Counted from the stretch's first letter, positions 19,920 to 31,683 are shown. The stretch is DNA of 64,000 bases from Hermatobates lingyangjiaoensis (GCA_026182355.1 JAPFBL010000381.1:30001-94000); one strand, 5' to 3'. Translations and numbers: made by a program. The notes: a model not told the origin generated them from the letters alone.

Positions 19920-22095
19920 ACATAAGAGAGTTGGCATAGAGACAGAGAAAGATAGAGAGAGAGAAAGAGAGCGAGAGAGAGAGTGAGAAAGGGGGAAGGA
20001 GGGAGAGGGAACCACGGAGAGAGAGAGAGAGGGAGAGAGACTGATAGCGACAGAGACCGAGAGAGAGGGGGGGGGACAGAAACAGTGAGAGAAGGGGGAG
20101 GGAGGGAGGGAGAGGGAACCACAGAGAGAGAGTGTTAGAGACAGAGTTCGAGAGAGAGAGGGGGGGAGAGACAAAGAAAGGGAGTGAGAAACAGAGAAAA
20201 TGAGAGAAGGGGGAGGGAGGGAGAGGGAACCACGAAGAGAGAGAGAAGGGGAGTGATAGAGATAGAGCAGAGGGAGAGAGAGAGGAGGAGAGAGAGGAAG
20301 GGGGGAGAGAAAGAAGGGAGTGAGAAAAGACAATGAGAGAAGGGGAGGGAGGGAGAGGGATCCACGGAGAGAGAGAGAAGGAGAGTGATAGATATAGAAA
20401 CAGAGGGAGATGAGAGAGCGAGAGAAGAGGGAAGGGAGAGAAAGGGGGGAGAGGGGGGGTGAGAAAAAAAGACAATGAGAGAAGGGGGGGAGGAGAGGGA
20501 TCCACGGAAGAGAGAGAGAAGGAGGTGATAAAAAGGGAAACAGAGGAGAGAGGAGAGGAGGAGGGAGAGGGGAGAGAGGGGAGAGAGAGAGAGGGTGTGA
20601 GAAACAGACACAGTGAGAGAAGGGGGAAGGAGGGAGAGGGAACCACGGATAGAGAGAAGGAGAGTGATAGAGATAGTAACAGAGGGAGATGAGAGAGCGA
20701 GAGAGAGAGAGGAGAGGGGAGAGAAAGAAAGGGAGTGAGAAACAGACACAGTGAGAGAAGGGGAGGGGGAGAAGAACCAGGAAGAAGAAAGGAGAGTGAT
20801 AGAGATAGTAACAGAGGGAGATGAGAGAGCGAGAGAGAGAGAGAGAGGAGAGTGAAGAGAAAGAAGGGGGGAGAGAAAGAAAGGGAGTGAGAAACAGAGA
20901 CAATGAGAGAAGGGAGAGGGATCCACGGAGAGAGAGAGAGAGAAGGAGAGTGATAGATATAGAAACAGAGGGAGAGGAGAGGAAGAGAGAGAGAGGGGGA
21001 GAGAAAAGAAAGGGGTGAGAAACAGAGACAATGAGAAAGGGGAGGAGGGAGAGGAACCACGGAAGAGAGAAGGAGAGTGATAGAGATAGTAAAGAGGGAG
21101 ATGAGAGAGCGAGAGAGAGAAGGGGAGGAAGAGAAAGAAAGGGGGGAGAAAAGAAAAGTGAGAAAAGGAAAGGGAGGGAGAGGGATCCACGGAAAAGGGA
21201 GAGAAGGAGAGTGATAGAATAGAAACAGAGGGAGATGAGAGAGCGAGAGAGAGAGAGAGGGGGGGAGGAAAGAAAGGGGGAGAAAAGAAAGTGAGAAAGG
21301 AAGGGAGGGAGAGGGAACCACGGGAAGAGAGAAAGGAGAGTGATAGAATAGAACAGAGGGGATGAGGGCGAGAGAGAGAGAGAGGGGGAAGAGAAAGAAA
21401 GGGGGGAGAAAAGAAAAGTGAGAAAAGAAAATGAGGAAGGGAGGGGAAGAAGGAAGAGAGAAGGAGAGTGATAGAGATAGAAACAGAGGGAGATGAGAGA
21501 GCGAGAGAGAGAAGAGGAGGGGGGAGAGAAAGAAAGGGAGTGAGAAACAGACACAGTGAGAGAAGGAGGAGGGAGGGAGAGAGAACCACGGATAGAGAGA
21601 AGGAGAGTGATAGAGATAGTAACAGAGGGAGATGAGAGAGCGAGAGAGAGAGAGAGGGGGAAGAAAAAAGGGGGGGAGAAAAGAAAAGTGAGAAAGGAAA
21701 GAGAGGGAGAGGGACCGGAAGAGAGAAGGGAGAGTGATAGAGATAGAAACAGAGGGAGATGAGAGAGCGGAGAGAGAGAGAGGAGAGGGGAGAGAAAGAA
21801 GGGGGGAGAGAAAGAAAGGGAGTGAGAAACAGAGACAATGAGAGGAGGGAGAGGGATCCACGGAGAGAGAGAGAGAAGGAGAGTGATAGATATAGAAACA
21901 GAGGGAGATGAGAGAGCGAGAGAGAGAGAGAGGGGGGAGAGAAAGAAAGGGAGTGAGAAACAGAGACAATGAGAAAAGGGAGGGAGGGAGAGAGAACCAC
22001 GGAGAGAGAGAGAAGGAGAGTGATAGATATAGAAACAGAGGGAGATGAGAGAGCGAGAGAGAGAGGAGAGGGGAGAGAAAGAGAGCGGGGGAGAG
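19920..22095. repeat. GA-rich minisatellite, about 130-150 bp unit
   Basis: Units contain GGAGAGTGATAGAGATAG, AACAGAGGGAGATGAGAGAG and GAGAGGGATCCACGGA or GAGAGGGAACCACGGA, repeated about fifteen times with many small deletions. The very long Ser/Leu/Pro frames on the minus strand are translations of this array. Confidence 0.93.
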
Positions 22096-22224
22096 AAAAT
22101 AAAAGTTATCGAGGACCAGAGTTGATATCGAACCTGAGACCAAACAGTTCTGAGGCGAGTACGTTTACCACTTTCAGTATGGGTTCATAGGTCAGTTAGA
22201 CTTCTATAATGCAACACTTTTAAA

Positions 22225-22500
22225 GGAGTTAGGTCTCAGTGGTAGTCTCACAAGAGAACACATACATATCATTTATGACACTATACAATAAACATTATAC
22301 ATCTTGAGACCTACATTTACCTAACTCAAGAATATTTAACAAGTACTTGACATTGTACAGGCTCGGGACCGACGGCTTAACGTCCTCTCCGAACGTTAAC
22401 ACCTCCTGCATGAATAAATTGATGGCTAGGTGGGTATCGAACCCAGGACCTAACAGTTCAGAGGTGAGCACGCTAACCACTGAGCTAACCCGGAGCCAAA
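22225..22500 (-). mobile_element. tRNA-derived SINE, diverged copy
   Basis: On the minus strand the head is GGTTAGCTCAGTGGTTAGCG-like with the B-box region GGTTCGATACCCACC, followed by the family's GTCGGTCCCGAGCCTGTAC. It belongs to a longer segment repeated at 56235-56730. Confidence 0.85.
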
Positions 22501-22870
22501 CTGTCAAATCTAGGAAAACAAGCATATTTCTGCTCTATAAAAAAATGACATACATTTTTATGTTTGTAATAAACATGTTTTATTTCTTTTTTATGTGTTT
22601 CCGGATCACGAACCAGACAAAATCAAACTTAATGAAAAACTCTTCAATTTTCCTTTAAAATAATTTTTTTTTTAATATATTGTTTAATTATGGTTTTTCC
22701 TTTTATCTCCAAATAGTTTTATTCTTCAATTTGAAAAATTGTAGTATATTAACTACAATAGATTGTAATATAATTTTGATAATGTTATAGCTTCTAGGCA
22801 ACTGATTTTTAAAGTTTCTTGAGGATTTTTGGTTTAAAGCAGTGTTTCCCAAACTTTGCCCCCCCCCCCC
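22360..22870. repeat. Segment repeated at 56235-56735
   Basis: Apart from small indels, about 450 bases including AACCCGGAGCCAAACTGTCA, GTGTTTCCGGATCACGAACC and GACAACTGATTTTTAAAG-like sequence are shared in the same orientation 34 kb away. The segment ends in CAGTGTTTCCCAAACTTTG and a C-run (22859-22880), a hAT terminus truncated by the C-run. Confidence 0.85.
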
Positions 22871-23280
22871 CCCCCCCCCTACATCATAATAAACAAACTC
22901 ACTGTATCCCACACATGTAAATACTTCAAAACCTAAAACTCGCTTCTTTTTTTTTTAACAAATTTATTATTACGATAAATCAAAACTTCGTAAATTGAAA
23001 TCGGCCAAAAAAAAAAATGAAGAGCATTAATCGATACTGATTGTTTATTTAAAACATCTTAAAGCGGAATCGATATTTAATTCTTTACTCTGCCCTATAC
23101 AGTGGGTCATACCAGGAATTGTGACACGGTAAGATCGATGAGATAATAATCGAGAGTTTGGCGTATACGGGGAGTAGCTGTCATTCACGACATGGAGAAG
23201 GGCATATGTAACATGGGAGGACGCATGTCAAGTAGTCGCTTTGCTTTCCGTACATTCAACTAACATCGAGAAATAACTAT
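22871..23280. other. No gene seen
   Basis: Poly-C, poly-T and AT-rich sequence, then apparently unique DNA (23090-23275) without a supported feature. Confidence 0.5.
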
Positions 23281-23296
23281 ATATACATACATACAT

Positions 23297-23511
23297 ATAA
23301 AAAGATTTCACATAAACACGTGAAACAACAATCAATGATCAAACCACAATAAGAAATGGGAAAACAAGACTAAGATCTTTCAACCGTAACAAGCGGCCTT
23401 CGTCATAGTCAAAAACCCAACTGTTGGGTTTTTGACTCTGACGAAGACCGCTTGTTACGGTTGAAAGATATTAGTCTTGTTTTCCCATTTCTTATTGTGG
23501 TTTGATCATAC
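23297..23511. mobile_element. Family A palindrome, near-complete
   Basis: Both arms carry the core. They meet at AAAACCCAACTGTTGGGTTTT near 23405-23430, so the centre has almost no spacer. Confidence 0.9.
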
Positions 23512-23515
23512 ATAC

Positions 23516-23560
<45 letters not shown>

Positions 23561-23835
23561 GTGTATACTGGCAGCAAGTCTTCTTTTAAACAAGTGTTGT
23601 TAAAAAGCACAGCGGCTTCAGCATTAATAATCTTTTTAGAAAGATGTTCTATTTGCCTTATTATTTTCTTATAATTCACTGGTAGCTCAAAAATTAATCT
23701 ACCTAATTCCATGACAAGAATAGGAAAACAATCTTCAAGAGACCTAATGAAACAAACTATATTTAACACTACACTAACACAAACTAGGTTAAAGAACTAA
23801 ATGGAAACAAGCTTTCGTTTCCAAGCTTTTCGAAC
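23512..23835 (-). pseudogene. PLE ORF start fragment ending in (TA)n
   Basis: Read leftward from 23769: the frame includes LGRLIFELPVNYKKIIRQIE, HLSKKIINAEAAVLFNNTCL and KEDLLPVYTNIYIYI, where the last residues are TA repeats (23516-23565). Upstream (23780-23835) AACGAAAGCTTG is the right half of a hammerhead-like core cut off by (TA)n. N-terminal part of a PLE polyprotein only. Confidence 0.75.
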
Positions 23836-23849
23836 TATATATATATATA

Positions 23850-24022
23850 TATATATATGTTCACACAGGAAAGAGAAAAACAAATAAAGACACACACAAA
23901 AGACTCACAACGATATTTCGACAGTCGTCGTCATCGGGCAGAAGTAGCTTTGAGTAGCTGAAGCTAACTGAGTGGTAAGTCGAATGCGACGAATACACAC
24001 GCACTCTGCCGGCCAGTGTTAA
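23850..24022 (-). mobile_element. Single arm of family P
   Basis: Contains CTCACAACGATATTTCGAC with GTCGTCGTCATCGGG, the mirror of a CGATGACGACGAC-hairpin-GAAATATCG core. Related arms are at 31535-31672, 36290-36435 and 60668-60790. Confidence 0.75.
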
Positions 24023-24035
24023 ATCTTTATATATA

Positions 24036-24287
24036 TATAAAGATTTCACATAAACACGTGAAATAACAATCAATGGTCAAACCACAATAAGAAATGGGAA
24101 AACAAGACTAAGATCTTTCAACCGTAACAAGCGGTCTTCGTCAGAATCAAAAACTGACTCGTTAGAGTCAGTTGGGTTTTTGACTCTGACGAAGACCGCT
24201 TGTTATGGTTGAAAGATCTTAGTCTTGTTTTCCCATTTCTTATTGTGGTTTGATCATTGATTGTTATTTCACGTGTTTATGTGAAAT

Positions 24288-24296
<9 letters not shown>
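24036..24296. mobile_element. Family A palindrome
   Basis: Complete arms with cores; centre AACTGACTCGTTAGAGTCAGTT near 24153-24172. Followed by (TA)n to 24348. Confidence 0.9.
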
Positions 24297-24351
<55 letters not shown>

Positions 24352-24478
24352 ACCATCGTTTATGCATCTCTTGTTAAATTCTAAGCATATTTTTAATATA
24401 CTACTTGAGCAAAATTGAAAAACTCAGTAGAAAAAGGTATTAGATTAAAAATAGGCATAGAAGTTAAATAACACGTGC

Positions 24479-24861
24479 ATATGAGCCGTTTATTTTGAAA
24501 GTGGCCTAATTCCATTTTCCAAAAAAATTTAGCTAGCTCTATAATTAACATAAAATTTATATTTATAATATAAATGTAAATATTTATATATTTATATAAA
24601 ATTTTATTTATATAAATATTTATATAAATATTTATATAAATGTAATTATTTAAAAGCTTAAATAATTACATTTTTACGTTATCTTTACCTTTTGCAGCAA
24701 ATTGTACAAAATTTATTTAAAATTACTAAGAATTTTTATAACAAAAATTAGTTGATAAATAAAATGACAATATTTTTAAATTTTGTAAAACGCAAACCCT
24801 TAAATATCTCGATTTTAACAAAAAATGGAATTAGGCCACTTTCAAAATAAGCGGCTCATAT
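24479..24861. mobile_element. MITE-like element with about 40-bp inverted termini
   Basis: ATATGAGCCGTTTATTTTGA and its continuation through AGTGGCCTAATTCCATTTT are mirrored at 24821-24861. The interior is ATTTATATAAAT repeats without coding sequence. The superfamily cannot be told. Confidence 0.8.
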
Positions 24862-25013
24862 ATGATAGGACGGCTTTCACCTTTTGGTAAATTAATCTAA
24901 AAATGAAATAACTTTTTATGTTTATAAAAGATTGTATTAAAGATATTATAGGTGTTTGGTTACAATATGACAGTATGACTTGTAAAGCTTGAATATCAAA
25001 TCCATGGTATAGA

Positions 25014-25574
25014 TTAGGGGCGTGCCAAAATCAGCTAAGTCTCTGACACAAACTTTTACCACGTGCCAACCATTTTGTTTTTTAGAACATATGTGGTATC
25101 TGTTAAGAACTTTTTAAACGAAAAAATAATAAATTACGTCAGTGCAGTAAAACATAGTATAAAAAAACAGAAAAAAAAAGTATTTAACCTTCAGAAGTAC
25201 ATTTCAACAGCCTTTAAGCTTTTGTGACTCTTTAGCTTCTAGAGCAGGGGTGCTCACACTTTTTCAGTATGCGAGCTACTTATAAAATGACCAAGTCAAA
25301 ATGATCTACCGACCCATAAAAGTGTATGTTATTTTAAAATTTATTGAACATTCTTACCTTGCATTATTGCATGAGCCAATATTGCAAAAAAATAAGCTCT
25401 CAACATGTTTTTGTAATTACCATATAATAATAATAATAACAATACATTGAAAATGTATAATAATAATAATAATAATTAAAAATAATTAAATAATAATAAT
25501 AAAATAAAATCATAATACAGCTGTTTTTTGTAGCTTTTCATTGTGCTCAAAGACAGAGGCTTTACAGGAGGATC

Positions 25575-25646
<72 letters not shown>

Positions 25647-25894
25647 CGTACAAGTTGTATGCGATCTACCACTATTGGCCTCGCGATCGACGTATTGAGC
25701 ACCCCTGTTCTAGAGCTTATACCTCTTCACCACTAGGACGTACATACGAGTACACTGTCATGGCACGAAATCTTATACCCCAAGGAATGTAGTTTTTTTT
25801 TTTTTTGTACTTAGGGTAATCTGTGCTCTTGCGTGCCAGAGACAAGTCATCAGCGTGCCAAGTTTGGCACGCGTGCCAGAGATTGTCCACCCCC
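25014..25894. mobile_element. hAT-like non-autonomous element, outer
   Basis: GGTATAGA lies at 25006-25013 and again at 25895-25902, an 8-bp target duplication typical of hAT. The ends are TTAGGGGCGTGCCAAAATC and, in reverse, GGGGGTGGACAATCTCTGGC. No transposase frame. A second hAT element is nested in it. Confidence 0.75.
25245..25707. mobile_element. hAT-like non-autonomous element, nested
   Basis: TTCTAGAG flanks it exactly (25237-25244 and 25708-25715). Ends CAGGGGTGCTCACACTTTTT and, in reverse, CAGGGGTGCTCAATACGTCG. The interior has an (AC)n run at 25579-25642. A second copy in opposite orientation is at 55244-55862. Confidence 0.92.
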
Positions 25895-25902
25895 GGTATA
25901 GA

Positions 25903-26169
25903 CGAAAAAACTTCTTATTACAGTTAATTACATTTAGTATTCTTTCAATGATAAATAATGAACAAAATCCCTTTATAAATTAAAAGAAAATCTTTACTAT
26001 TTGAAGGAAATAGTATAATTGTCAATAAAATAATTGACTTTGGTGAAAATCAATTTTTTTTAATGAACAAGGCAAAACAAATCATTATAATTACGATTTG
26101 TTCATAATAATATATAATTATTTACAAACAAAAATATAATAGAATGTTTTCCTTATCTCGACCACATAT
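25903..26169. other. AT-rich DNA, nothing recognised
   Basis: No coding or repeat signature seen. Confidence 0.4.
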
Positions 26170-26170
26170 G

Positions 26171-26943
26171 CAGTGGTACCTCGGGATACGAGGGCCCCAA
26201 CGTATGAGTTATTTGAGATACGAGCTGTCAAATGAGCGATATTTTGTTTTCAAATACGAGTGAAATTTGAAATACGAGGAACAGCCAATTGTAGTATCAG
26301 GTCATTTATAAGTATGTACATTTCTTTTTGCTACGATGCCGCCTGTGGCCCACTCAGTTCTCAGTTTACCTTTGAAAATTGGAAGATCTTGGGAATGTGG
26401 GAGAGAGTTTCATAGTTCGTGGCAAAGAAACACCCCGAAAAAGTTGCAACTGGTCGTGCATCGGATCTATTTAATGAAACTTGCCTAACTCATTTCCGTA
26501 GCATTCTGAAAGGGAGGAAGAAACAAACCTCCTTGGACAGTTTTTTTTTTAAATACTGCGAAAAAGGCAAAGACCAGTGAAGAGAAAAGCAGTAACTAAC
26601 ATTAAGCATACAGTAGCATTTAAGTTATGTCTAAGTTAAATTTAAATAACCAAAATACTAATTACATATTACATATGTACGTAAACTTAATAAAACCAGT
26701 TTTTTCTAACCACCTTTACATTCTCTTGTATTATGTTTTTATACAATATTTGTTATTTATAAATACATTTTTCTTATTCAAAATCACGTAAAAAAAACAA
26801 TTAGGGGTAAGTATTTTTAGGGCTGGAACGGATTAATGGCATTTCAATTAATTTCAATAGGGAAAATTACTTTGAGATACGAGTAAATTGACATAAGAGC
26901 AAGGTTACAAAACGAATTAAACTCGTATCCCGAAGTACCACTG
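26171..26943 (+). mobile_element. pogo/Tigger-like non-autonomous element
   Basis: Inverted termini CAGTGGTACCTCGGGATACG and the mirror of CTCGTATCCCGAAGTACCACTG, with TA after the right end. At 26419-26590 the plus strand retains FVAKKHPEKVATGRASDLF and NETCLTHFRSILKGR. This matches the C-terminal region of Tigger/jerky-type DDE transposases (type FxxxxxxP...LFNDxxxSHFRxILKxR). The catalytic domain is absent. A close copy is at 61921-62653. Confidence 0.88.
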
Positions 26944-26944
26944 T

Positions 26945-27214
26945 ATTTAACACTACTTTTTCTTCTTTATCGAGGTTTTGGTCTACCTTCAAAAATACAA
27001 CACTTTTAAGCCGACGTTTTGTCTATATTTGTAGACATCTTCAGAGCTACATCAATACATTAAATAAATACATTAGCTATTGTCATTAAATTCTGTATTG
27101 ATGTAGCTCTGAGGATGTCTACAAATATAGACGAAACGTCGGCTTAAAGGTGTTGAATTATTGAAGCTAGACCAAATCTCGATAAAAAAGAAAAATAGTG
27201 TTAAACAAATATAT
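26945..27214. mobile_element. PLE-derived palindrome, family I
   Basis: Arms starting TATTTAACACTACTTTTTC meet near 27075. The right arm has GCTCTGAGGATGTCTA, CAAA, TATAGAC, GAA, ACGTCGGCTT (27107-27146). AGCU before and GGCU after the core can pair. It abuts the pogo-like element. Confidence 0.88.
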
Positions 27215-27825
27215 ATAATTATTACAATTGTAATCAGGAATCTACTTTTTCATTCAAATGATCTCATCCTTTTTTTGGGGTTTTCAGTCAAAACTACCCT
27301 AAATAATTATGATTTTTGTATTAATTCCATACATGCATGAATACAAAAAGGCTCCTCAGAAATGAATCTCTGAAACTCTATTCTTTTATACTTCTTCTTT
27401 CTATGATTTATAGTTTCAACATTTCAATGTATTATATTTCAGATTTCTTTATAAATAATATAATATCTCTTTTAAGAAATAAATAAAAAAAAAATATTTA
27501 ATTAAATGATGTGAAATAATTCTCCCTAGTATTGATTTATAGTTCAACTGTCTTAGTTTTAAAAAATGTCATCTTTCTTTTGATTACAGATGTAATAAAA
27601 CATTAATTTCTTTATTAAATATATGGTATGAAATTAAAAAAAAAATCAAAGTTTAGTTTTTTCGGTTTTTGTATGGATGGTGTGTTCAATTTAAAATAGC
27701 ATTAAGTAATGTCTTATAAGATTATAAGGTTTTGAAAATAGTTTTTGTTTTATAGATGAGAAGTATAAAAGGGTTTTTTTTTTGGTTTGTTAAATACATG
27801 GTTAGACATAGGGCGGATAGTACAT
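27215..27825. other. AT-rich DNA, no gene seen
   Basis: Homopolymer T and A runs and AT-rich sequence; no supported feature. Confidence 0.4.
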
Positions 27826-27874
27826 ACCTTTTGAAGTGACTTGATTTCAGCTTTAGTTAATTTAGTTTCAAAAC
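27826..27874 (-). CDS. Possible short internal exon
   Basis: On the minus strand an acceptor ATTTCATAG is followed by 46 bases open in one frame, FETKLTKAEIKSLQK, and by a strong donor AAAG|GTATGT. Neighbouring sequence is non-coding. I do not recognise the peptide. It could be a real exon of a minus-strand gene together with the segments at 32.0 or 38.6 kb, although the phases do not join directly, or chance. Confidence 0.25.
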
Positions 27875-28880
27875 TATGAAATTATTTTAAAACACAAAAA
27901 CTATTTGCTTTGAAACACTAAAGTCCACCATTAAAATATATTGAGAAACATTAATTTAAGAATTGATTAGTAAAGAAAAAAAAAAGGAACTCCTTTTTTG
28001 ATGCCGAACTGTTATTAGGTCTCAGTGAAGGAGGAAAATGAATAACACAGGTGCTGACATCAGACGTATCTTTGTGAACTAAACCAGTACGTCATTAATG
28101 CTTTCCTTGTATCCTATTGGTTGAAACCCCGTGGCGGTAGTATGAACTAAATTCGATTCCTGCTTCCTATTGATTGAATGAAAACCTTTCTTTCGCCTTT
28201 CCTAACTTTTAGTACTATACTTAAACAAATCATTCCAATAAGTTACTTCTTACAGTTACATACACATTTAATTTAAACAAAAAAATATGCTACCTTTTAT
28301 AATTAGCTTCTTTTTTTTTTTTAGAAAATCTAATCAAGGAATGGAAAACAGACGGGAAACAACAAACACAATAAGGGTAATTTCAAGATAACACGTACAT
28401 AACCTTCCATTAAACTACCTTTCCAATATCATAATTAATTTTTGAAATAAACTCAAATATATTACATTAAAATGTAATATTTTATACGATTTCATCTCAT
28501 TATTACAATTATTGTTTGAAGAAACTTAAAAAAAAACCAATCAGATGTATTAATTCATACAATAAAATAAAAAATTATATTTAAAATTTTTTTTTATCAA
28601 ACTAATACATCTTTGTTAAAAGTCAAGGTCATTTATTTAGCCCTCAGTGTTGTTTTATACATTAGTATATAAATTTCTCTTCTTTTTTTTTTTGTTAAAC
28701 ATCAAATATGTATATTTAAAGATATACCTTTGATATAGCAATATTTTATTTATTTGCTATTGAAACATTTGATACAGTTAATCTAAAATATTCCATAAGT
28801 AGAAATTGTGATTACTCAGCTGTTATTTGATGATTACAAACGAGATGTTAAGTGAAAATTCAATTTCGTTTATATTTCAC
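27875..28880. other. No gene seen; possible CCAAT motifs
   Basis: Mostly AT-rich. At 28110-28175 two CCTATTGGTTGAA/CCTATTGATTGAA motifs (inverted CCAAT-like) lie near a more GC-balanced stretch, which might be regulatory, but no start site can be shown. Confidence 0.3.
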
Positions 28881-28904
28881 TCTGAATAATTTTGATTTTC
28901 GCTC

Positions 28905-29045
28905 TTCCTTTCTCTCTCTCTCTTTCTCTCTCACTCTTTGTCATTCTCTCACTCTTACTTGTCACTTACTTCCTGTGTCTATCACCTCCTTTCATCCTCT
29001 TTGATTTTTTTCTTTATATCAGTCCCTAGCTCTCTCTCTCTCTCT

Positions 29046-29098
<53 letters not shown>

Positions 29099-29125
29099 TC
29101 CCTCCCTCCCTCCCTCTCACCCTAT
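28905..29125. repeat. CT-rich microsatellite
   Basis: Degraded CT then (CT)n and (CCCT)n. Confidence 0.9.
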
Positions 29126-29242
29126 CCCCATATTTTCCACAGTGACAATGAAAACTCATAGTTTCCAAAGAGTTCTTAATTAATAATAACCCCTACAGAT
29201 TCTTCCTGTTCGATAATTAATGTATCCAATTAACCTAAGCAT

Positions 29243-29280
<38 letters not shown>

Positions 29281-29284
<4 letters not shown>

Positions 29285-29535
29285 CTTTAAATTACACAAA
29301 GCACGACACAGAAAAGACAATACAAAGAAAACTTACAGAATTCAATATTTCGAACTGTTGTTCGTCATCAGGAGAGTAGACTTGAAGAGAGGACGACGTG
29401 AGGAGATCTCTCTCACTTCGTCCTCTCTTCAAGTCTACTCTCCTGATGACGAACAACAGTTCGAAATATTGAATTCTGTAAGTTTTCTTTGTATTGTCTT
29501 TTCTGTGTCGTGCTTTGTGTAATTTAAAGTTTTAT
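29281..29535. mobile_element. Family Q palindrome, near-perfect
   Basis: About 112 bases of the left arm (from CTTTAAATTACACAAAGCAC) are mirrored exactly on the right. Right-arm core at 29443-29470: CTCCTGATGACGAAC, AACA, GTTC, GAA, ATATTG. (TA)n is on both sides. A left-end fragment is at 32955-33012. Confidence 0.92.
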
Positions 29536-29629
29536 AGTCCTTGTGGACCGTTTCTTATTTATATATATATATATATATAAATACCTAATTTTGTATACAT
29601 AAATATATATACATAAATATATATACATA

Positions 29630-29945
29630 ATATATATTTTGACCTAAATATAGGTCAATTTTCCAGGATAAAAAATCAAACTCTAGTTGCCAACGTTTCG
29701 GTTTTATTTAAAACCTTTTTCATAGGCCTACAAACAAAGGATAATAAGAAATCACATATATACATCAAACATACACATAATGATTTCTTACTATCCTTTG
29801 TTTGTAGGCCTATGAAAAAGGTTTTAAATAAAACCGAAACGTTGGCAACGAGAGTTTGATTTCTTTATCCTGGAAAATTGATCGAACCCCGATTAGAGAA
29901 CACACCTATTCTATCAAACGGTCGATATATTATTGAATCTGTTAT
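29630..29945. mobile_element. Family B palindrome
   Basis: Arms match 12243-12515. The centre contains TACATCAAACATACACATAA instead of the short centre there, and one arm reads CTCTAGTTGCC rather than CTCGTTGCC. Confidence 0.88.
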
Positions 29946-29961
29946 ATATATATATATATAT

Positions 29962-30294
29962 AAAGATTTCACATAAACACGTGAAATAACAATCAATGAT
30001 CAAACCACAATAAGAAATGGGAAAACAATACTAAGATCTTTCAACTGTAACAAGCGGTCTTCGTCAGAGTCAAAAACCTAACTGAACACTAGATGCAGAA
30101 AACATCTGGTCATTAGTCCTTTCCTGCGCTTTCACCCTTTTAAAATACCACTCTTTCCTCCCATTTTTCTCAACTCCTCACCAGATGTTTTCTGCATCTA
30201 GTTTTCAGTTGGGTTTTTGACTCTGACGAAGACCGCTTGTTACGGTTGAAAGATCTTAGTCTTGTTTTCCCATTTCTTATTTTGGTTTGATCAT

Positions 30295-30299
<5 letters not shown>
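29962..30299. mobile_element. Family A palindrome with longer centre
   Basis: Between the arms are AGATGCAGAAAACATCTGGT and CCTTTTAAAATACCACTC, which belong to the 3' untranslated part of the PLE seen entire at 60234-60640. More of the parent element is retained here than in most copies. Confidence 0.88.
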
Positions 30300-30325
<26 letters not shown>

Positions 30326-30335
<10 letters not shown>

Positions 30336-30645
30336 CTATAGGTTGGCAGCAAATCTTTTTGGAGGCATATTTTGTTGAAATGTACCGCAGCTTCGGCATT
30401 TACGACTTTCAAACTAAGCTGTTCCAGTCTCCTGACAGTCTTACGAATATAAGGTGGTAATTCCCAAATGAGTTGTCCAAAGGACATTCAGACACTTTTT
30501 TGAAACACTTTAATAGGTATCAACACTTCAAATACAATTGAAGACTAACATCACATGTAAAGAATATAACATAACTTACAAGACCATTGTATACTAGCTT
30601 TCGACTATTCTATAGTCATCGTCAGGTTGGGTCATAAACATTTTT
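30326..30645 (-). pseudogene. PLE terminal repeat plus ORF start, ending in (TA)n
   Basis: Read leftward: a hammerhead-like core near 30640-30590 (CCTGACGATGACTAT, AGA, ATAGTC, GAA, AGCT, with GACC and GGTC outside it), then about 100 bases, then an ATG at 30487 and MSFGQLIWELPPYIRKTVRR, LEQLSLKVVNAEAAVHFNK, ICLQKDLLPTYSKYIYI. The order terminal repeat, ORF start, (TA)n recurs at 34.35 and 34.65 kb. Confidence 0.8.
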
Positions 30646-30919
30646 TAAAATTTGGAAATTTAAATTTTTTTTAAAGAAAAAATGAAACCATTTTGAAATA
30701 AACTAAAGAATACAAATAAAAGTTAGCAGGTTCAAACAAGTTACTACATAGAAAACAGTTTGTCATCCAGTATGGACCCGGGACGGTTTCCTGCTGCAGT
30801 AATCAGAGTGCTTCGTCACACATTCTCTATTCTCCTGAATAAGGATCATCCAAAAATTTGAGTTTGTAAGTGTGTCTCTTTCTCTGTGTGTCGCTTTCCT
30901 TCGTTTTTGAACTGATATG

Positions 30920-30926
<7 letters not shown>
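30646..30926. other. Mixed sequence, partial family O end
   Basis: 30855-30925 shares AATTTGAGTTTGTAAGTGTG and a CTTTCCTTCGTTTTTGA end with family O. The rest is unassigned. Confidence 0.4.
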
Positions 30927-30956
<30 letters not shown>

Positions 30957-30961
<5 letters not shown>

Positions 30962-31188
30962 CAAACCACAATAAGAAATGGGAAAACAAGACTAAGATCT
31001 TTCAACCGTAACAAGCGGTCTTCGTCAGAGTCAAAAACCCAACATTGAGTTGTGTTTCAGTTGGGTTTTTGACTCTGACGAAGACCGCTTGTTACGGTTG
31101 AAAGATCTTAGTCTTGTTTTCCCATTTCTTATTGTGGTTTGATCATTGATTGTTGTTTCACGTGTTTATGTGAAATCTTTTTATATAT
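30957..31188. mobile_element. Family A palindrome
   Basis: Complete cores on both arms; the centre includes CATTGAGTTGTGTTTCAG. (TA)n on both sides. Confidence 0.9.
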
Positions 31189-31197
31189 ATATATATA

Positions 31198-31308
31198 AAT
31201 ATTTGTAGGCTTATGAAAAAGGTTTTAAATAAAACCGAAACGTTGGCAACGAGAGTTTAATTTTTTGTACTGGAAAATTGACCGAACCCCGATTAGAGAA
31301 CACGCCTA
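31198..31308 (+). mobile_element. Single right arm of family B
   Basis: Starts in the middle of the arm (GGCTTATGAAAAAGG) and ends at GAGAACACGCCTATATA. Confidence 0.8.
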
Positions 31309-31342
31309 TATATATATATATTATATATATATATATATATTC

Positions 31343-31518
31343 ACTTGATAAACGGAGAGACGATCGAAACTGGACACAATAACAGTTCAAAATTGAAGAT
31401 AGGTAGCACAGAAAGTAAAAGAAACACACTTAAGGACTCAAATTTTCGGGTAATCGTTCTTCAGGAGATAAGAGAAAGGGAGACCAAGCACGTTGTAGAC
31501 GCAACGGCTAGTAACCCG
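31343..31518 (-). mobile_element. Single arm of family O
   Basis: Contains AATTTTCGGGTAATC with GTTCTTCAGGAG, the mirror of a CTGAAGA-hairpin-GAA core. The opposite orientation is at 61438-61625. (TA)n is on both sides. Confidence 0.78.
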
Positions 31519-31534
31519 TATATATATATATATA

Positions 31535-31672
31535 TACACTTTAACACAGAGAAAAGAACACAGAAAGACACTACAGAACTCGCTTCGATATTTCGACATC
31601 CGTCATCATCGGGGAGAAGTGCGAAGTGCGAAGTACTCGCGTTGAGAAGCAAACTGCTACTCAATAGTTTAT
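31535..31672 (-). mobile_element. Single arm of family P
   Basis: Contains CGCTTCGATATTTCGACATC and CGTCATCATCGGGGAG, mirror of the core. Ends against (TA)n. Confidence 0.75.
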
Positions 31673-31683
31673 ATATATATATA

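Noticed and set aside
19866..22143. Very long minus-strand frames of 560-740 codons
   Set aside because: Low-complexity Ser/Leu/Pro translations of a GA-rich tandem repeat.
22859..22880. C-runs and G-runs (also 36275, 45053, 62798) as functional elements
   Set aside because: Homopolymers next to repeat edges; length may also be affected by sequencing error.
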